Shown piece by piece: positions 16,650 through 25,182 of a stretch of DNA of 44,463 nucleotides (within the stretch, counting starts at the first letter, position 1; each line of letters opens with the position of its first letter). Origin of the DNA: Acidimicrobiaceae bacterium (GTDB lineage Bacteria; Actinomycetota; Acidimicrobiia; Acidimicrobiales; RAAP-2); NCBI GenBank assembly GCA_003170315.1, contig PNAH01000020.1:1-44463 (forward strand), in the 5' to 3' direction. Below the pieces are notes generated by a model. The model worked only from the letters and a program-made list of their open reading frames with translations, had not been told where the DNA came from and searched no databases. Made by a program: the position numbers and the translations under genes.

Positions 16650-18112
16650 GTTCGCCGCGCGTCGACGTTGACGGTGTGAGCGTCTCGCCCGATCACTACA
16701 TCAACGGCGAGCGCATTGCGTCTTCGCGCACCTTTGAGGATCGCTCGCCGCTTGACTGGACCTGGAAGCTGGCCGACGTCGCGCGCGCCGGATCCGTGGA
16801 AGCGGACCTCGTCGTGACGGCCGCCGAAGCGGCGTTTCCGTCGTGGTCCGCGCTATCGGTCGATGTGCGTACCGGGTACCTCGATCGACTGGCCGACCTC
16901 ATCGACCGTGACGTCGACGCCATCGCCCACGTCGAATGTCTCGACATGGCCATGCTCGAAGAGAGTCTGCGACTTCGCGTCATCGGACGAGGCGCGCGCA
17001 ATTTCCGCGCCTACGCCGAACTGGCCCGAAACTATGAACCGCGTCGTTGGTCGTCCAACGGCACGGCCAATACCGTGCTGCGCATGCCGGCCGGTCCAAC
17101 CGTCGTCATCACGCCCTGGAACGCTCCGTTCATGCTCGCGACCTGGAAGTGCGCGCCGGCCCTGGCTGCGGGCAACACGGTGATCCTGAAACCGGCGGAG
17201 TGGTCGCCGCTCAGCGCTTCACTGTTGATGGACCTCGCGGAGGAGGCTCGGTTTCCGCCGGGCGTCTTCAACCTCGTGCAAGGACTCGGCAACGAAGTGG
17301 GCGCCGCCCTGGTGTCCGACCCCAGGGTTCGTCGGATCTCCTTCACCGGCTCACCCGAGACCGGCCGGTTCATCGGCGAGGTGGCCGCCCAGAATCTCGT
17401 GCCCTTCGCGGCCGAACTCGGCGGCAAGGGTCCCTTCATGGTCTTCGCCGACGCCGACCTGGACGCCGCCGCCGAGACGGCGGCCGTCATGTACGACGAC
17501 GGCGGTCAGGTCTGTCTCGCCGGCACTCGACTGCTCGTCGACGCGTCGATCAGAGACGCGTTCGTCGAGCGCTTCGAAGAGGCCACCCAACGTCACGTCC
17601 TCGGTGACAGTCGCGAGTCCGCGACCACCATCTCACCGTTGATCCACCCCGATCACCTCGCGCGCGTTGACGGGTTCGTGAAGCGCGCTCGAGTGAACGG
17701 TGACACGGTCGTTTTCGGGGGCGAGCGCAACACCAAAGACGGCCTCTGGTATCAACCAACACTGATCGAACCGAAGTCGAACGACTCCGAGATTGTCCAG
17801 CGAGAAGTCTTCGGCCCGGTGCTCACGATCCAGAGCTTCACCAATGAAGCCGAGGCCGCCCAGCTCGCGAACTCGACGGCCTACGGTCTTTCGGCCATCA
17901 TCTATACCTCGAGCGAAGAACGGGCCGAGCGGCTCGGTTCGTTGCTTCGCGCCGGCACCATTTGGGTGAACTGTTTCCTGGTCCGCGACCTCACCGCCCC
18001 GTTCGGCGGCACCGGCATCAGCGGCATCGGCCGAGAGGGTGGCGACTACGCGCTCGATTTCTATTCTGATCTGAAGACGCTCCAGATCAAAGAAGGGACC
18101 ACCCATGGGTGA
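16646..18112 (+). CDS. Aldehyde dehydrogenase (semialdehyde type, HpcC-like)
   Basis: This is a 488-residue NAD(P)-dependent aldehyde dehydrogenase. The visible key residues are Asn159 in ITPWNAPF, Lys182 in ILKPAE, Glu257 in AELGGK and the nucleophile Cys290 in GGQVCLAGTR. In its setting it would oxidise the semialdehyde made by ring opening, as HpcC does for carboxymethyl-hydroxymuconate semialdehyde. The start at 16646 overlaps the upstream stop as ATGA, which favours it over the earlier in-frame start at 16562. The gene overlaps the dioxygenase by 8 bp. Confidence 0.92.
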   Translation: MSSPRVDVDGVSVSPDHYINGERIASSRTFEDRSPLDWTWKLADVARAGSVEADLVVTAAEAAFPSWSALSVDVRTGYLDRLADLIDRDVDAIAHVECLDMAMLEESLRLRVIGRGARNFRAYAELARNYEPRRWSSNGTANTVLRMPAGPTVVITPWNAPFMLATWKCAPALAAGNTVILKPAEWSPLSASLLMDLAEEARFPPGVFNLVQGLGNEVGAALVSDPRVRRISFTGSPETGRFIGEVAAQNLVPFAAELGGKGPFMVFADADLDAAAETAAVMYDDGGQVCLAGTRLLVDASIRDAFVERFEEATQRHVLGDSRESATTISPLIHPDHLARVDGFVKRARVNGDTVVFGGERNTKDGLWYQPTLIEPKSNDSEIVQREVFGPVLTIQSFTNEAEAAQLANSTAYGLSAIIYTSSEERAERLGSLLRAGTIWVNCFLVRDLTAPFGGTGISGIGREGGDYALDFYSDLKTLQIKEGTTHG

Positions 18113-18986
18113 AATCGTCGGCGCGGGACTCCTGGCGCACGTACCGACCATCGTGTTACCCGACGACCTGCGTCGCGAATTGAACAACGGGAACGAAAGC
18201 ACGCTCTTCACCGGGCTCCAGAGACTCCGCCGCGAAGTCTTCGACGTCGTGAAGCCCGATCTGGTACTGGTCTTCGACAGTCACTGGTTCACCACGGTGG
18301 AATTCGTCGTCACCGCGGCCGAACGGCGGATGGGTTATTTCACCAGTGAAGAACTGCCCCGAGGAATGTCGAGCGTGCCTTACGACATGCCGGGCCATCC
18401 CGACTTCGCGCGACTGATCGGCAAAATCGCCGACGAGACCGACGAGTGCTGGATCACGCCCATCGCCAACGAGCATCTTCCCGTCACGTACGCGACGCTG
18501 AACTTTCTCTCTTTTTTGCAAGGTGACGAGGCCTGGGCCTCGATCGGCGTCTGTCAGACCGCGGAGAACCGTGACTTCGCGACCGTGGGCCGCGTCGTCG
18601 CCGAAGCGGTCGCCCAGAGTGATCTTCGAGTCGTGGTCATCGCGTCGGGCGCGTTGAGCCACACGTTCCACAAACTCCGGAACCTCCGTCAGCACGAGGC
18701 CGCGCCCGAAGAGCACATCTACTCCGACGAGGCGCGCCACTGGGACCACCGGGTCATCGACGCACTGGTACGGGGCGACCACGCCCAGGTCGTGAACGAG
18801 ATGGACCAGTTCATGAACGTTCGACCGGAGGGTCACTTCGCCCACTACCAGATGATGGTCCACACGATCGGTGGCGCCGAGTGCACGGCACCGGGTCGGA
18901 TGTATTCGGAATACGAGAACTCGATCGGCACCGGCCAGGCCCACGTGTGGTTCGACCGTCCCGCCGAAGGATGGGCGACGAGCTGA
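18105..18986 (+). CDS. Class III extradiol ring-cleavage dioxygenase (LigB-like)
   Basis: This 293-residue protein belongs to the LigB fold of non-haem Fe(II) extradiol dioxygenases, which open catechols next to the hydroxyl pair. Expected iron ligands are His12 (LLAHVP), His60 (FDSHWFTT) and Glu242 (RPEGHFAH). His186 in SGALSHTF fits the catalytic base. Its partners match 3,4-dihydroxyphenylacetate 2,3-dioxygenase (HpcB/HpaD) pathways, but the catechol could be different. The start overlaps the dehydrogenase, and its stop overlaps the next start (TGATG), so it is translated within the operon. Confidence 0.9.
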   Translation: MGEIVGAGLLAHVPTIVLPDDLRRELNNGNESTLFTGLQRLRREVFDVVKPDLVLVFDSHWFTTVEFVVTAAERRMGYFTSEELPRGMSSVPYDMPGHPDFARLIGKIADETDECWITPIANEHLPVTYATLNFLSFLQGDEAWASIGVCQTAENRDFATVGRVVAEAVAQSDLRVVVIASGALSHTFHKLRNLRQHEAAPEEHIYSDEARHWDHRVIDALVRGDHAQVVNEMDQFMNVRPEGHFAHYQMMVHTIGGAECTAPGRMYSEYENSIGTGQAHVWFDRPAEGWATS

Positions 18987-19786
18987 TGACGTTCCACGGA
19001 CTGCCCTTCCCGCGAACCGCGGCCGGAGTCGCGTCGATGCTGCCGCCGACGCCGTGGCACTACTCCGGTGACCTCCTCACGGTTGAATACCGCACCGACC
19101 CGGCCAACGTGCGCGCGGTCCTTCCACCGGACGTCGAACTCGCCCGCGACGACGAGGATCCCGGCGCGGTCGCCTTCATCTGGGCCGATTGGCAGAGCTG
19201 CGGCGACGACGGCGCCGAGCTACTCGATCCCGTTCGTTCCCAATACAAGGAGTCCTTCGTCGTGGTGCGCTGTCGCTACGACGGTCAGCTCTACAGCCGG
19301 TGCGTCTTCATCTGGGTCGACAAGGACTTCGCCCTGGTGCGCGGCTACCTCCAGGGCTATCCCAAAAAGCTCGGTTCGATTCACCAGACCCGCCCGGTCT
19401 CGGTCGGCCGGGCCGGTCCGCGACTCGGGGCCGGAGCAAAATTCGGCATGACGCTCGCCGCCGCCGATCGCCGCCTGGCCAACGCCACCGTCACCTTGGA
19501 CGGACCGGCGTCGTCCAACGGCTTTGTCAACGGTCACGCGATGTTGCACCACCGCTGGTTCCCCCGCATTGAACTCGACGGCGTCGACTCCCTGGACGAG
19601 GTGGTCACGATGTCGGGCGTCAATCTCGATCTGGGACCGGTTTGGGGTGGCCGAGCGACCCTCGAGCTCTTCGAGTCACCCAGCGAAGAGCTGTCGCGAC
19701 TGGCGCCAATGGAGATTATCGGCGGGTACTTCCGATCAGTCGGCACCACCTTCGCCGGCGGCACGACGCTTCGGCCGAGCCCATGA
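18986..19786 (+). CDS. Acetoacetate-decarboxylase-family protein
   Basis: This 266-residue protein has YLQGYPKKLGS with Lys127-Lys128, matching the Schiff-base Lys115 and neighbouring Lys116 of clostridial acetoacetate decarboxylase, and conserved strands such as SFVVVRCRYDGQLYSR. It would form an imine with a keto acid, then decarboxylate or otherwise rearrange it. Actinobacterial members of this family have been linked to aldol-dehydratase-like roles, so decarboxylation is not certain. The start at 18986 is chosen because it overlaps the previous stop; ATG 18971 is also possible. The gene overlaps the MarR start by 4 bp. I do not know a characterised meta-cleavage operon with this gene in this position. 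Confidence 0.75.
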   Translation: MTFHGLPFPRTAAGVASMLPPTPWHYSGDLLTVEYRTDPANVRAVLPPDVELARDDEDPGAVAFIWADWQSCGDDGAELLDPVRSQYKESFVVVRCRYDGQLYSRCVFIWVDKDFALVRGYLQGYPKKLGSIHQTRPVSVGRAGPRLGAGAKFGMTLAAADRRLANATVTLDGPASSNGFVNGHAMLHHRWFPRIELDGVDSLDEVVTMSGVNLDLGPVWGGRATLELFESPSEELSRLAPMEIIGGYFRSVGTTFAGGTTLRPSP

Positions 19787-20307
19787 GCCGTCGCATTGGA
19801 TCGGCGTCACCGGCGGTCGTCCTTCGAGCCGAAAAGGACATTAAGGCCAGGCTGAAAGGACAGCACTTCGACTTCACGGCGATGAGCGCCGTCTCCAACG
19901 TGTACCGCGCCGGCACCGCCGTGCGCAATCACATGGAGCGAACCGTCCTGGCCGAATACGACCTCAGTTGGGTGGCCTTCACGGTGCTATGGATTCTTTG
20001 GATCTGGGACACCCAAGAGACCGGGCACGTCGCCGAAGAGGCCGGCGTGACCAAAGGGACGCTCACCGGCGTCATCAAGACTCTTCAATCTCGCAAGCTC
20101 ATCCGGCGCCTCCCCCACAAAGACGACCGGCGACGGGTTTCCATCGAATTGACGCCCTCGGGCGAACACCTCATCGAGGCACTTTTCCCGAAATTCAATC
20201 AGCACGAGCGCGTCGCCGTCAGTGCTTTGACGTCCGCCGAACAGCGCGAACTGGCGCGACTACTCCGAAAGGTCACGCACAAAGTCTCGGACCCAACGAA
20301 GAACTAA
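19783..20307 (+). CDS. MarR-family regulator
   Basis: This 174-residue protein has a winged-helix core. The DNA-recognition part is VAEEAGVTKGTLTGVIKTLQ, followed by the wing with KDDRRRVSIELTPSG, as in MarR proteins. Such regulators are dimers that usually repress neighbouring catabolic genes until a ligand binds (HpcR is the analogue for homoprotocatechuate). The start at 19783 overlaps the previous stop as ATGA. It converges with gcvPB, with only 6 bp between the stops. A likely operator is the inverted repeat at 15696-15715, upstream of the operon; this is inferred. Confidence 0.88.
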   Translation: MSRRIGSASPAVVLRAEKDIKARLKGQHFDFTAMSAVSNVYRAGTAVRNHMERTVLAEYDLSWVAFTVLWILWIWDTQETGHVAEEAGVTKGTLTGVIKTLQSRKLIRRLPHKDDRRRVSIELTPSGEHLIEALFPKFNQHERVAVSALTSAEQRELARLLRKVTHKVSDPTKN

Positions 20308-20313
20308 TCGCGA

Positions 20314-21828
20314 CTACCGACTCGCGGCGTCTTCGGTCGGAATCAAATGCCGCGCGGCGCGAGCTTCGTCGACTCGCGACACGGGAGTGGTCTGGGGCGC
20401 CCGATGCAGCGCGTCCGGATCGTCAATCGCTCGTTGGGCGATTCGCTCAATCGCTTCGGCCAGCGCCTCCAAGGTCTGGAGGCTTTCCGTTTCGGTCGGC
20501 TCGAACATGAGGGCCTCTTCGACGATGAGCGGGAAGTAGACCGTCGGGGAGTGGAAGCCCTCTTCCAGTAACGCCTTGGCCACGTCGAGCCCGCGAACTC
20601 CGTAAGCGTTCTTCAGGGGCGTCGCGGTCAGCACGCATTCGTGCATGCAGACGCGGTCGTAAGCGGCGGGCAGCGTCGCGTGCAACCGGTGGCGCAACCA
20701 GTTGGCGTTCAGGACCGCGTACTTGGCGACCCGGGTGAGGCCGTCGCCTCCGTGGACGTCGATGTAGGCGAGGGCGCGTGCTAACACCATGGCGTTGCCG
20801 TGCCATCCGTGCACTCGACCAATGGAACGCGGCGGCTTCACCCAGGCGAAAGTGCCGTCGTCCAGTCGAGTCGCCTTCGGGCCGGGGAGGAATTCGACCA
20901 GTCGCTGGGAAACGGCGACCGGTCCGGCGCCCGGTCCCCCGCCGCCGTGGGGCGTGGCGAAGGTCTTGTGCAGATTCATGTGCACGATGTCGAAGCCCAT
21001 GTCACCCGGTCGCACCGTGCCGAGAATCGCGTTCAGGTTCGCGCCGTCGTAGTAGAGCAGACCACCGACCTCGTGCACCGCCGCGGCGATTTCGGTGATC
21101 TCCTCTTCGAACAGACCCAGCGTGTTCGGATTAGTCAGCATGATGCCGGCGACGTCGGGACCGAGCGACGCCTTCAACTTCTCCAGGTCGACCAGTCCGC
21201 GGTCATTGGACGGAACGGTCGTCACCTCGTAGCCACCCAAGGTGACCGACGCGGGATTCGTGCCGTGGGCCGAGTCGGGAATCAAGATGCGTCGGCGAGG
21301 ATCTCCGTTGGCACTATGAAAGGCACGCATCAGCAAGAGCCCCGTCAACTCCCCGGCAGCGCCCGCGGCTGGTTGGAGCGTCGCGGCGGCCATGCCGGTG
21401 ACGGCGCAGAGCTTCTCTTCGAGCGTGGCCAACAGCTCGAGCCAACCTTGGGTGAGCTGGGCCGGCGAGCCCGGGTGAACGGAATTAAGACCGGGGTCGT
21501 TCGCCACGGCGTCACAGAACTTGGGGTTGTACTTCATGGTGCACGAACCGAGCGGGTACATCCCGAGATCGACCGAAAACTGCCGATGCGAGAGCCGGGT
21601 GAAGTGGGCCACCAGATCGCGTTCCGAGACCTCGGCGATGTTGACCACGTCACCGTTGAGATGGGCCGCCGGGATCAGATCGGCCAACGCCGTCGCGGGC
21701 ACGCCGGTCGTTCTGAGTTGGTACGCCGAGCGGCCCGGCACAGACATTTCGAAGATGGTGGGTTCGGTCTCGTGACCCATCAGGGGCGCCGACGCCGCGC
21801 GACCGCCCGAGAGGGCGCGGTTGCTCAT
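20314..21828 (-). CDS. gcvPB: Glycine dehydrogenase (decarboxylating) subunit 2
   Basis: This 504-residue PLP enzyme is the larger half of the P-protein of the glycine cleavage system. The cofactor Lys lies in MNLHKTFATPHGGGGPG, a very conserved segment. It decarboxylates glycine and passes the aminomethyl group to lipoyl-GcvH. Its start overlaps the end of gcvPA by 4 bp, so the two halves are probably made together. The two-gene form of GcvP is common in Firmicutes, archaea and some actinobacteria, whereas many proteobacteria have one fused protein. The last gene of the operon, it converges on the MarR gene. Confidence 0.96.
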   Translation of the reverse strand: MSNRALSGGRAASAPLMGHETEPTIFEMSVPGRSAYQLRTTGVPATALADLIPAAHLNGDVVNIAEVSERDLVAHFTRLSHRQFSVDLGMYPLGSCTMKYNPKFCDAVANDPGLNSVHPGSPAQLTQGWLELLATLEEKLCAVTGMAAATLQPAAGAAGELTGLLLMRAFHSANGDPRRRILIPDSAHGTNPASVTLGGYEVTTVPSNDRGLVDLEKLKASLGPDVAGIMLTNPNTLGLFEEEITEIAAAVHEVGGLLYYDGANLNAILGTVRPGDMGFDIVHMNLHKTFATPHGGGGPGAGPVAVSQRLVEFLPGPKATRLDDGTFAWVKPPRSIGRVHGWHGNAMVLARALAYIDVHGGDGLTRVAKYAVLNANWLRHRLHATLPAAYDRVCMHECVLTATPLKNAYGVRGLDVAKALLEEGFHSPTVYFPLIVEEALMFEPTETESLQTLEALAEAIERIAQRAIDDPDALHRAPQTTPVSRVDEARAARHLIPTEDAASR

Positions 21829-23192
21829 TGGCCGACCGCCTTTCGCAGCACTTCGACGTAGCGATCGATCTCGTCCTTGGTGCGACGTTCGGTCACCGTG
21901 ACGAGCAAGACATCGTTGACGTCACCTTCGATGGACAGGTCCGGCCCCGACGTCAACGCCGCGACCGATACGCCCCCGAGCACGCCGTCGTTGGCCATCG
22001 TGAGCAGTACGGCCGACGCGTCGTGACCGAGGTGAACGGCGAACTCCCGGAAGAACGGCTGCGTGGAGACGGCCTGGACGCCATCGATCTTCACCAGTTC
22101 GTCGAAGAGGTAGTGCGCGCCTTGCGCACAACGAGTCGCCACTTCGCGCAGTCCCTGCGTTCCGAGCCAGCCGAGTTGAATGGCCGCGGTCACGGCCATG
22201 AGCGTCTGGTTGGTGCAGACGTTCGACGTCGCCTTTTCTCGGCGGATGTCCTGTTCGCGCGCGCGAAGAGTCGTCACGAACGAGCGACGATTGTTGGAGT
22301 CCACGGTCTCACCGACGATCCGACCGGGCAGTCGTCTCGTTTGTTCGGTGGTGCAGGCGAACAGCCCGAGGAACGGTCCCCCGTAGGCGAGCGGCGTGCC
22401 GAACGGTTGACCCTCCCCGACGAAGATATCGGCGCCCCACTGACCGGCGGTCTTCAAGACCCCGGCCGCCACCGGATCGGCGCCGACAACGAAGAGCGCG
22501 TCGTTCGCCACGGCCAACGTCTTAGCTTCGCTCATGTCCTCGAGCACGCCCAGGTAGTTCGGATAACTCGCCACGATCGCCGCGGCGTTGGTGGCGTCAA
22601 CGCTCCCCCAGTCGGTGACACCGTCTTTCAAGGGGACCTCAACGATTTCGTGACCGGTGCCGCGCGCGAAGGTCTTGGCGACTTCGCGCCAATGCGGATG
22701 CACGCCGGACGAGATCACCATCTTCTGGCGCGTGGTCGCGCCGTGGGCCATGTTGAGGGCTTCGACCAGTCCGGTCGCGGCGTCGTAGAGCGAGGCGTTG
22801 GGAATCGGCAGTCCGCTGAGTCGCGCAATCAGGGTTTGGTATTCGAAGATCGCTTGGAGGACGCCCTGGGCGACTTCGGGCTGATACGGCGTGTAGGCCG
22901 TCACGAACTCCGAGCGACCGGCCAGCATCTTGACAACGGCCGGCACTTCGTGGTCGTACACCCCGGCTCCGGCGAAGCACGTCATTTCGCTCGCCTTGGC
23001 CCGATTGGCCGACGTGTAGTTCGTGAAGAGCGCCGCCACGTCGGGCTCGCTCATGCCTTCGGGCAGGTCGAGACCCTGGGTGAGACGAACGGCTGGGGGA
23101 ATGTGGGCGAAGAGTTGCTCGAGTGAGTCCATTCCCAAGAACGCCAACATCTCGTCGATCTCGGCGGGCGTGTGCGGTAGGTAGTCGGCCAC
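21825..23192 (-). CDS. gcvPA: Glycine dehydrogenase (decarboxylating) subunit 1
   Basis: This 455-residue protein is the N-terminal half of the glycine cleavage P-protein. YTPYQPEVAQGVLQAIFEYQ, the LYDAATGLVEALNMA stretch and QPFGTPLAYGGPFLG are typical of this subunit. It pairs with gcvPB to form the active dimer-of-dimers. The start lies one base after the gcvT stop, so coupling is likely. Length is typical. Confidence 0.96.
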   Translation of the reverse strand: MADYLPHTPAEIDEMLAFLGMDSLEQLFAHIPPAVRLTQGLDLPEGMSEPDVAALFTNYTSANRAKASEMTCFAGAGVYDHEVPAVVKMLAGRSEFVTAYTPYQPEVAQGVLQAIFEYQTLIARLSGLPIPNASLYDAATGLVEALNMAHGATTRQKMVISSGVHPHWREVAKTFARGTGHEIVEVPLKDGVTDWGSVDATNAAAIVASYPNYLGVLEDMSEAKTLAVANDALFVVGADPVAAGVLKTAGQWGADIFVGEGQPFGTPLAYGGPFLGLFACTTEQTRRLPGRIVGETVDSNNRRSFVTTLRAREQDIRREKATSNVCTNQTLMAVTAAIQLGWLGTQGLREVATRCAQGAHYLFDELVKIDGVQAVSTQPFFREFAVHLGHDASAVLLTMANDGVLGGVSVAALTSGPDLSIEGDVNDVLLVTVTERRTKDEIDRYVEVLRKAVGQ

Positions 23193-23193
23193 G

Positions 23194-24255
23194 TCACTTC
23201 GCCTTTCGCACGAAGGGCAGCGCCGTGACGCACGCGGCGATCTCTCGACCGCGCAGCGCCACCGTCACCGGGTCACCCGATTCCAGATCACCCTGTAGCA
23301 GGCCTAGACCGATACCCCGTTCCAGCACCGGCGAGAAGTTACCCGACGTCAGCGTCCCGACGTTGACCGCACCGACCCAGACCTCGCCGCCATCGCGCAG
23401 TGGTTGGCGGCCTTCGACGATCAGCCCGGTCATTAGTTTCTCGGGCCCGCGTTCTCGTTCGCGCTCGACCGCCGTGCGGCCGCGGAACGTCTCCTTGTCC
23501 CAACCGAGGACCCAGCCCAACCGGGCTTCGAGCGTCGTCGAGCGGAGCGTGAGTTCGTGTCCGTACAGCGGCAAGGCCGCTTCCAATCGGAGCGTGTCGC
23601 GCGCCCCGAGTCCGGCGGGCATGATGTCGGCGTCGACCAACTTCTGGAACAGGCCCTCGGCGGCGGCGTTGGGCACGGCGATCTCCAAGCCCTCTTCGCC
23701 GGTGTAGCCGGTGCCGGCGACGCGCACTTCTACGCCGTCGTAGTCAAAGCGCGTCACACGAAAACGCCCGACCTCGGCGAATCGCGAGTCGACGGCGGCA
23801 ACTTTGGTTCGCGCGTGGGGACCCTGCACCGCCAGAATGCAGCGCTCGTCGGTCACGTCGACGCCCGGAAGAGCGTCGGTCACGCCCGAGGTATTGGAGG
23901 CGTTGGGCATGACGTCGAACTCCGTGTCACTGACCCACCACACGATGATGTCGTCCACAACGAATCCGCCGTCGTTCAACAGATGCGTGTACTGGGCCCG
24001 GCCGGGAGATACTTTTCGCAGGTCGTTGGTGAGCGTCGACTGCAGCGCGTCGAACATGCTGGGCCCGTCACAGCGAACGGTACCGAGGTGACTGACGTCG
24101 AAGACCACCGCGTCATTTCGACAGGCCAGGTGTTCGGTGACCGTGCCGGTGCCGTACTGCAGCGGCATCTCCCAGCCCCCGAATGGAACGATTTTGGCCC
24201 CTAATTTGACGTGCGCGTCGTAGAGATACGGGCGTCGATCAGTCACGTCAGCCAC
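23194..24255 (-). CDS. gcvT: Aminomethyltransferase (glycine cleavage T-protein)
   Basis: This 353-residue protein transfers the methylene group from aminomethyl-lipoyl GcvH to tetrahydrofolate, releasing ammonia. [12 protein letters not shown] at the N-terminus and the DVSHLG segment belong to the folate-binding core. [11 protein letters not shown] stretch and the later C-terminal barrel with the [15 protein letters not shown] motif are also family-typical. It lies between the PD-(D/E)XK-like gene and gcvPA, with one-base gaps on both sides. GcvH, the lipoyl carrier, is 10 kb away at 34594-34974. Confidence 0.95.
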   Translation of the reverse strand: MADVTDRRPYLYDAHVKLGAKIVPFGGWEMPLQYGTGTVTEHLACRNDAVVFDVSHLGTVRCDGPSMFDALQSTLTNDLRKVSPGRAQYTHLLNDGGFVVDDIIVWWVSDTEFDVMPNASNTSGVTDALPGVDVTDERCILAVQGPHARTKVAAVDSRFAEVGRFRVTRFDYDGVEVRVAGTGYTGEEGLEIAVPNAAAEGLFQKLVDADIMPAGLGARDTLRLEAALPLYGHELTLRSTTLEARLGWVLGWDKETFRGRTAVERERERGPEKLMTGLIVEGRQPLRDGGEVWVGAVNVGTLTSGNFSPVLERGIGLGLLQGDLESGDPVTVALRGREIAACVTALPFVRKAK

Positions 24256-24256
24256 T

Positions 24257-24655
24257 CTACGCGGCGAAAGTAGCCAGAGTTCCGAGCCCGTGTTGTTCGA
24301 GGAGCGCCACGAAGTCGCGCTGGTAGACCACGAGCAGTTCGACTTCGGGATAGAGCGCGCGGAACATTCGGACCTTCTGATTCTTCTTCGTCACCAGTCG
24401 CTGTTCGAGCACCGTCAACTCGATGAAGAGGTGTCGCTCGGGCAGATAGAAGTCCGGCCGAAACGCCCGCACCGGCACACCGAGTTCGTTCCATTCCAGT
24501 GGGAACTCGACCGGTTCGTAGGACCACGCGAAGCCGTAGAGATTCAAGAGACGCGCGAAGGCGCGCTCACTGGGGTGGGCGAACTGGTCCTGCGGCACGG
24601 GTTCAAGACTGGGGTGTCGACGACGCGACGCGTCGATCGGCGACGGGTCGGTCAC
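24257..24655 (-). CDS. Restriction-endonuclease-fold-like protein with altered catalytic motif
   Basis: This 132-residue protein has the layout of a PD-(D/E)XK core: Glu30 in HPSERAFARLL, Asp68 in FRPDFYLP and Glu79 in FIELT. The expected Lys after the last strand is Thr81, so the nuclease site is probably altered; a conserved KKNQKVR stretch follows and could bind nucleic acid. I recall similar proteins with E-L/M-T in other actinobacteria, so this is likely a family trait and not a local mutation. It overlaps the MerR gene by 4 bp and abuts gcvT, so it is made with the glycine cleavage operon. Its role is unknown. Confidence 0.65.
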   Translation of the reverse strand: MTDPSPIDASRRRHPSLEPVPQDQFAHPSERAFARLLNLYGFAWSYEPVEFPLEWNELGVPVRAFRPDFYLPERHLFIELTVLEQRLVTKKNQKVRMFRALYPEVELLVVYQRDFVALLEQHGLGTLATFAA

Positions 24656-25110
24656 GCCGAACGGGTCTCCCTCTCCGACGTTGCGAGCTGCGACTGACGA
24701 ATGGTGGTCGTGAGTTCGGCGACCACGCTCGCCAGAGGAACGATGTTGAAGACGCCCTGACCCCCGCGAAGGAGGTCGACGAGGTCGCCGTCGTCACGCG
24801 CGAGCACCGATCCGGCGTCGCTCAATACGAGACTGCTGGAGGCGAGATCGGCCCCCAGTGAGTTGCGTAGGCATTCCACGGCCTGTCGGGCGCGGTTTAA
24901 CGCGACGCCAGAGGTGAGGAGCGATTTGATCACTTTCACTTCGAGCACGTCGGAGTAGGAGTAGGTGCGTTTGGAACCGCTGCCCTTGGCCGCGGTAATT
25001 GACGGCGTCACGAGATCGGTCCGCGCCCAGTAGTCCAACTGACGGTACGTGACGCCCGTGAGGCGACAGACCATCGGGCCACTAAATCCGTACGTTGAAG
25101 AATCTGCCAT
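24652..25110 (-). CDS. MerR-family regulator (Rv1830-like)
   Basis: This 152-residue protein has the winged-helix N-terminus of MerR proteins: VCRLTGVTYRQLDYWARTDL is the recognition helix region, followed by the wing RTYSYSDVLEVKVI. There is no C-terminal metal-binding domain. Mycobacteria have a similar gene (Rv1830) close to gcvP and a second MerR gene beside garA, and both relationships are partly kept here. It is the first gene of the operon that carries the gcv genes. The inverted repeat at 25157-25172, upstream of its start, could be its own operator. Confidence 0.8.
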   Translation of the reverse strand: MADSSTYGFSGPMVCRLTGVTYRQLDYWARTDLVTPSITAAKGSGSKRTYSYSDVLEVKVIKSLLTSGVALNRARQAVECLRNSLGADLASSSLVLSDAGSVLARDDGDLVDLLRGGQGVFNIVPLASVVAELTTTIRQSQLATSERETRSA

Positions 25111-25156
25111 GTGTCGTGTCCCTCCCGACCGAGGTCTGTTCAGACTAACCCGGCGG

Positions 25157-25172
25157 ACTACACCAGTGTAGT
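25157..25172. promoter_or_regulatory. Perfect inverted repeat upstream of the MerR-gcv operon
   Basis: ACTACAC-CA-GTGTAGT has two perfect 7-bp arms around a 2-bp centre. It lies 47-62 bp before the ATG at 25110, in a 72-bp gap. The position fits a promoter operator bound by a dimeric regulator, possibly the MerR protein itself. The identity of the binder is inferred from position alone. Confidence 0.55.
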
Positions 25173-25182
25173 TTGGGCCGGC

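Noticed and set aside
24256..25182. Glycine riboswitch ahead of gcvT
   Set aside because: gcvT has almost no upstream gap, and the 72-bp gap before the MerR gene is too short for one.
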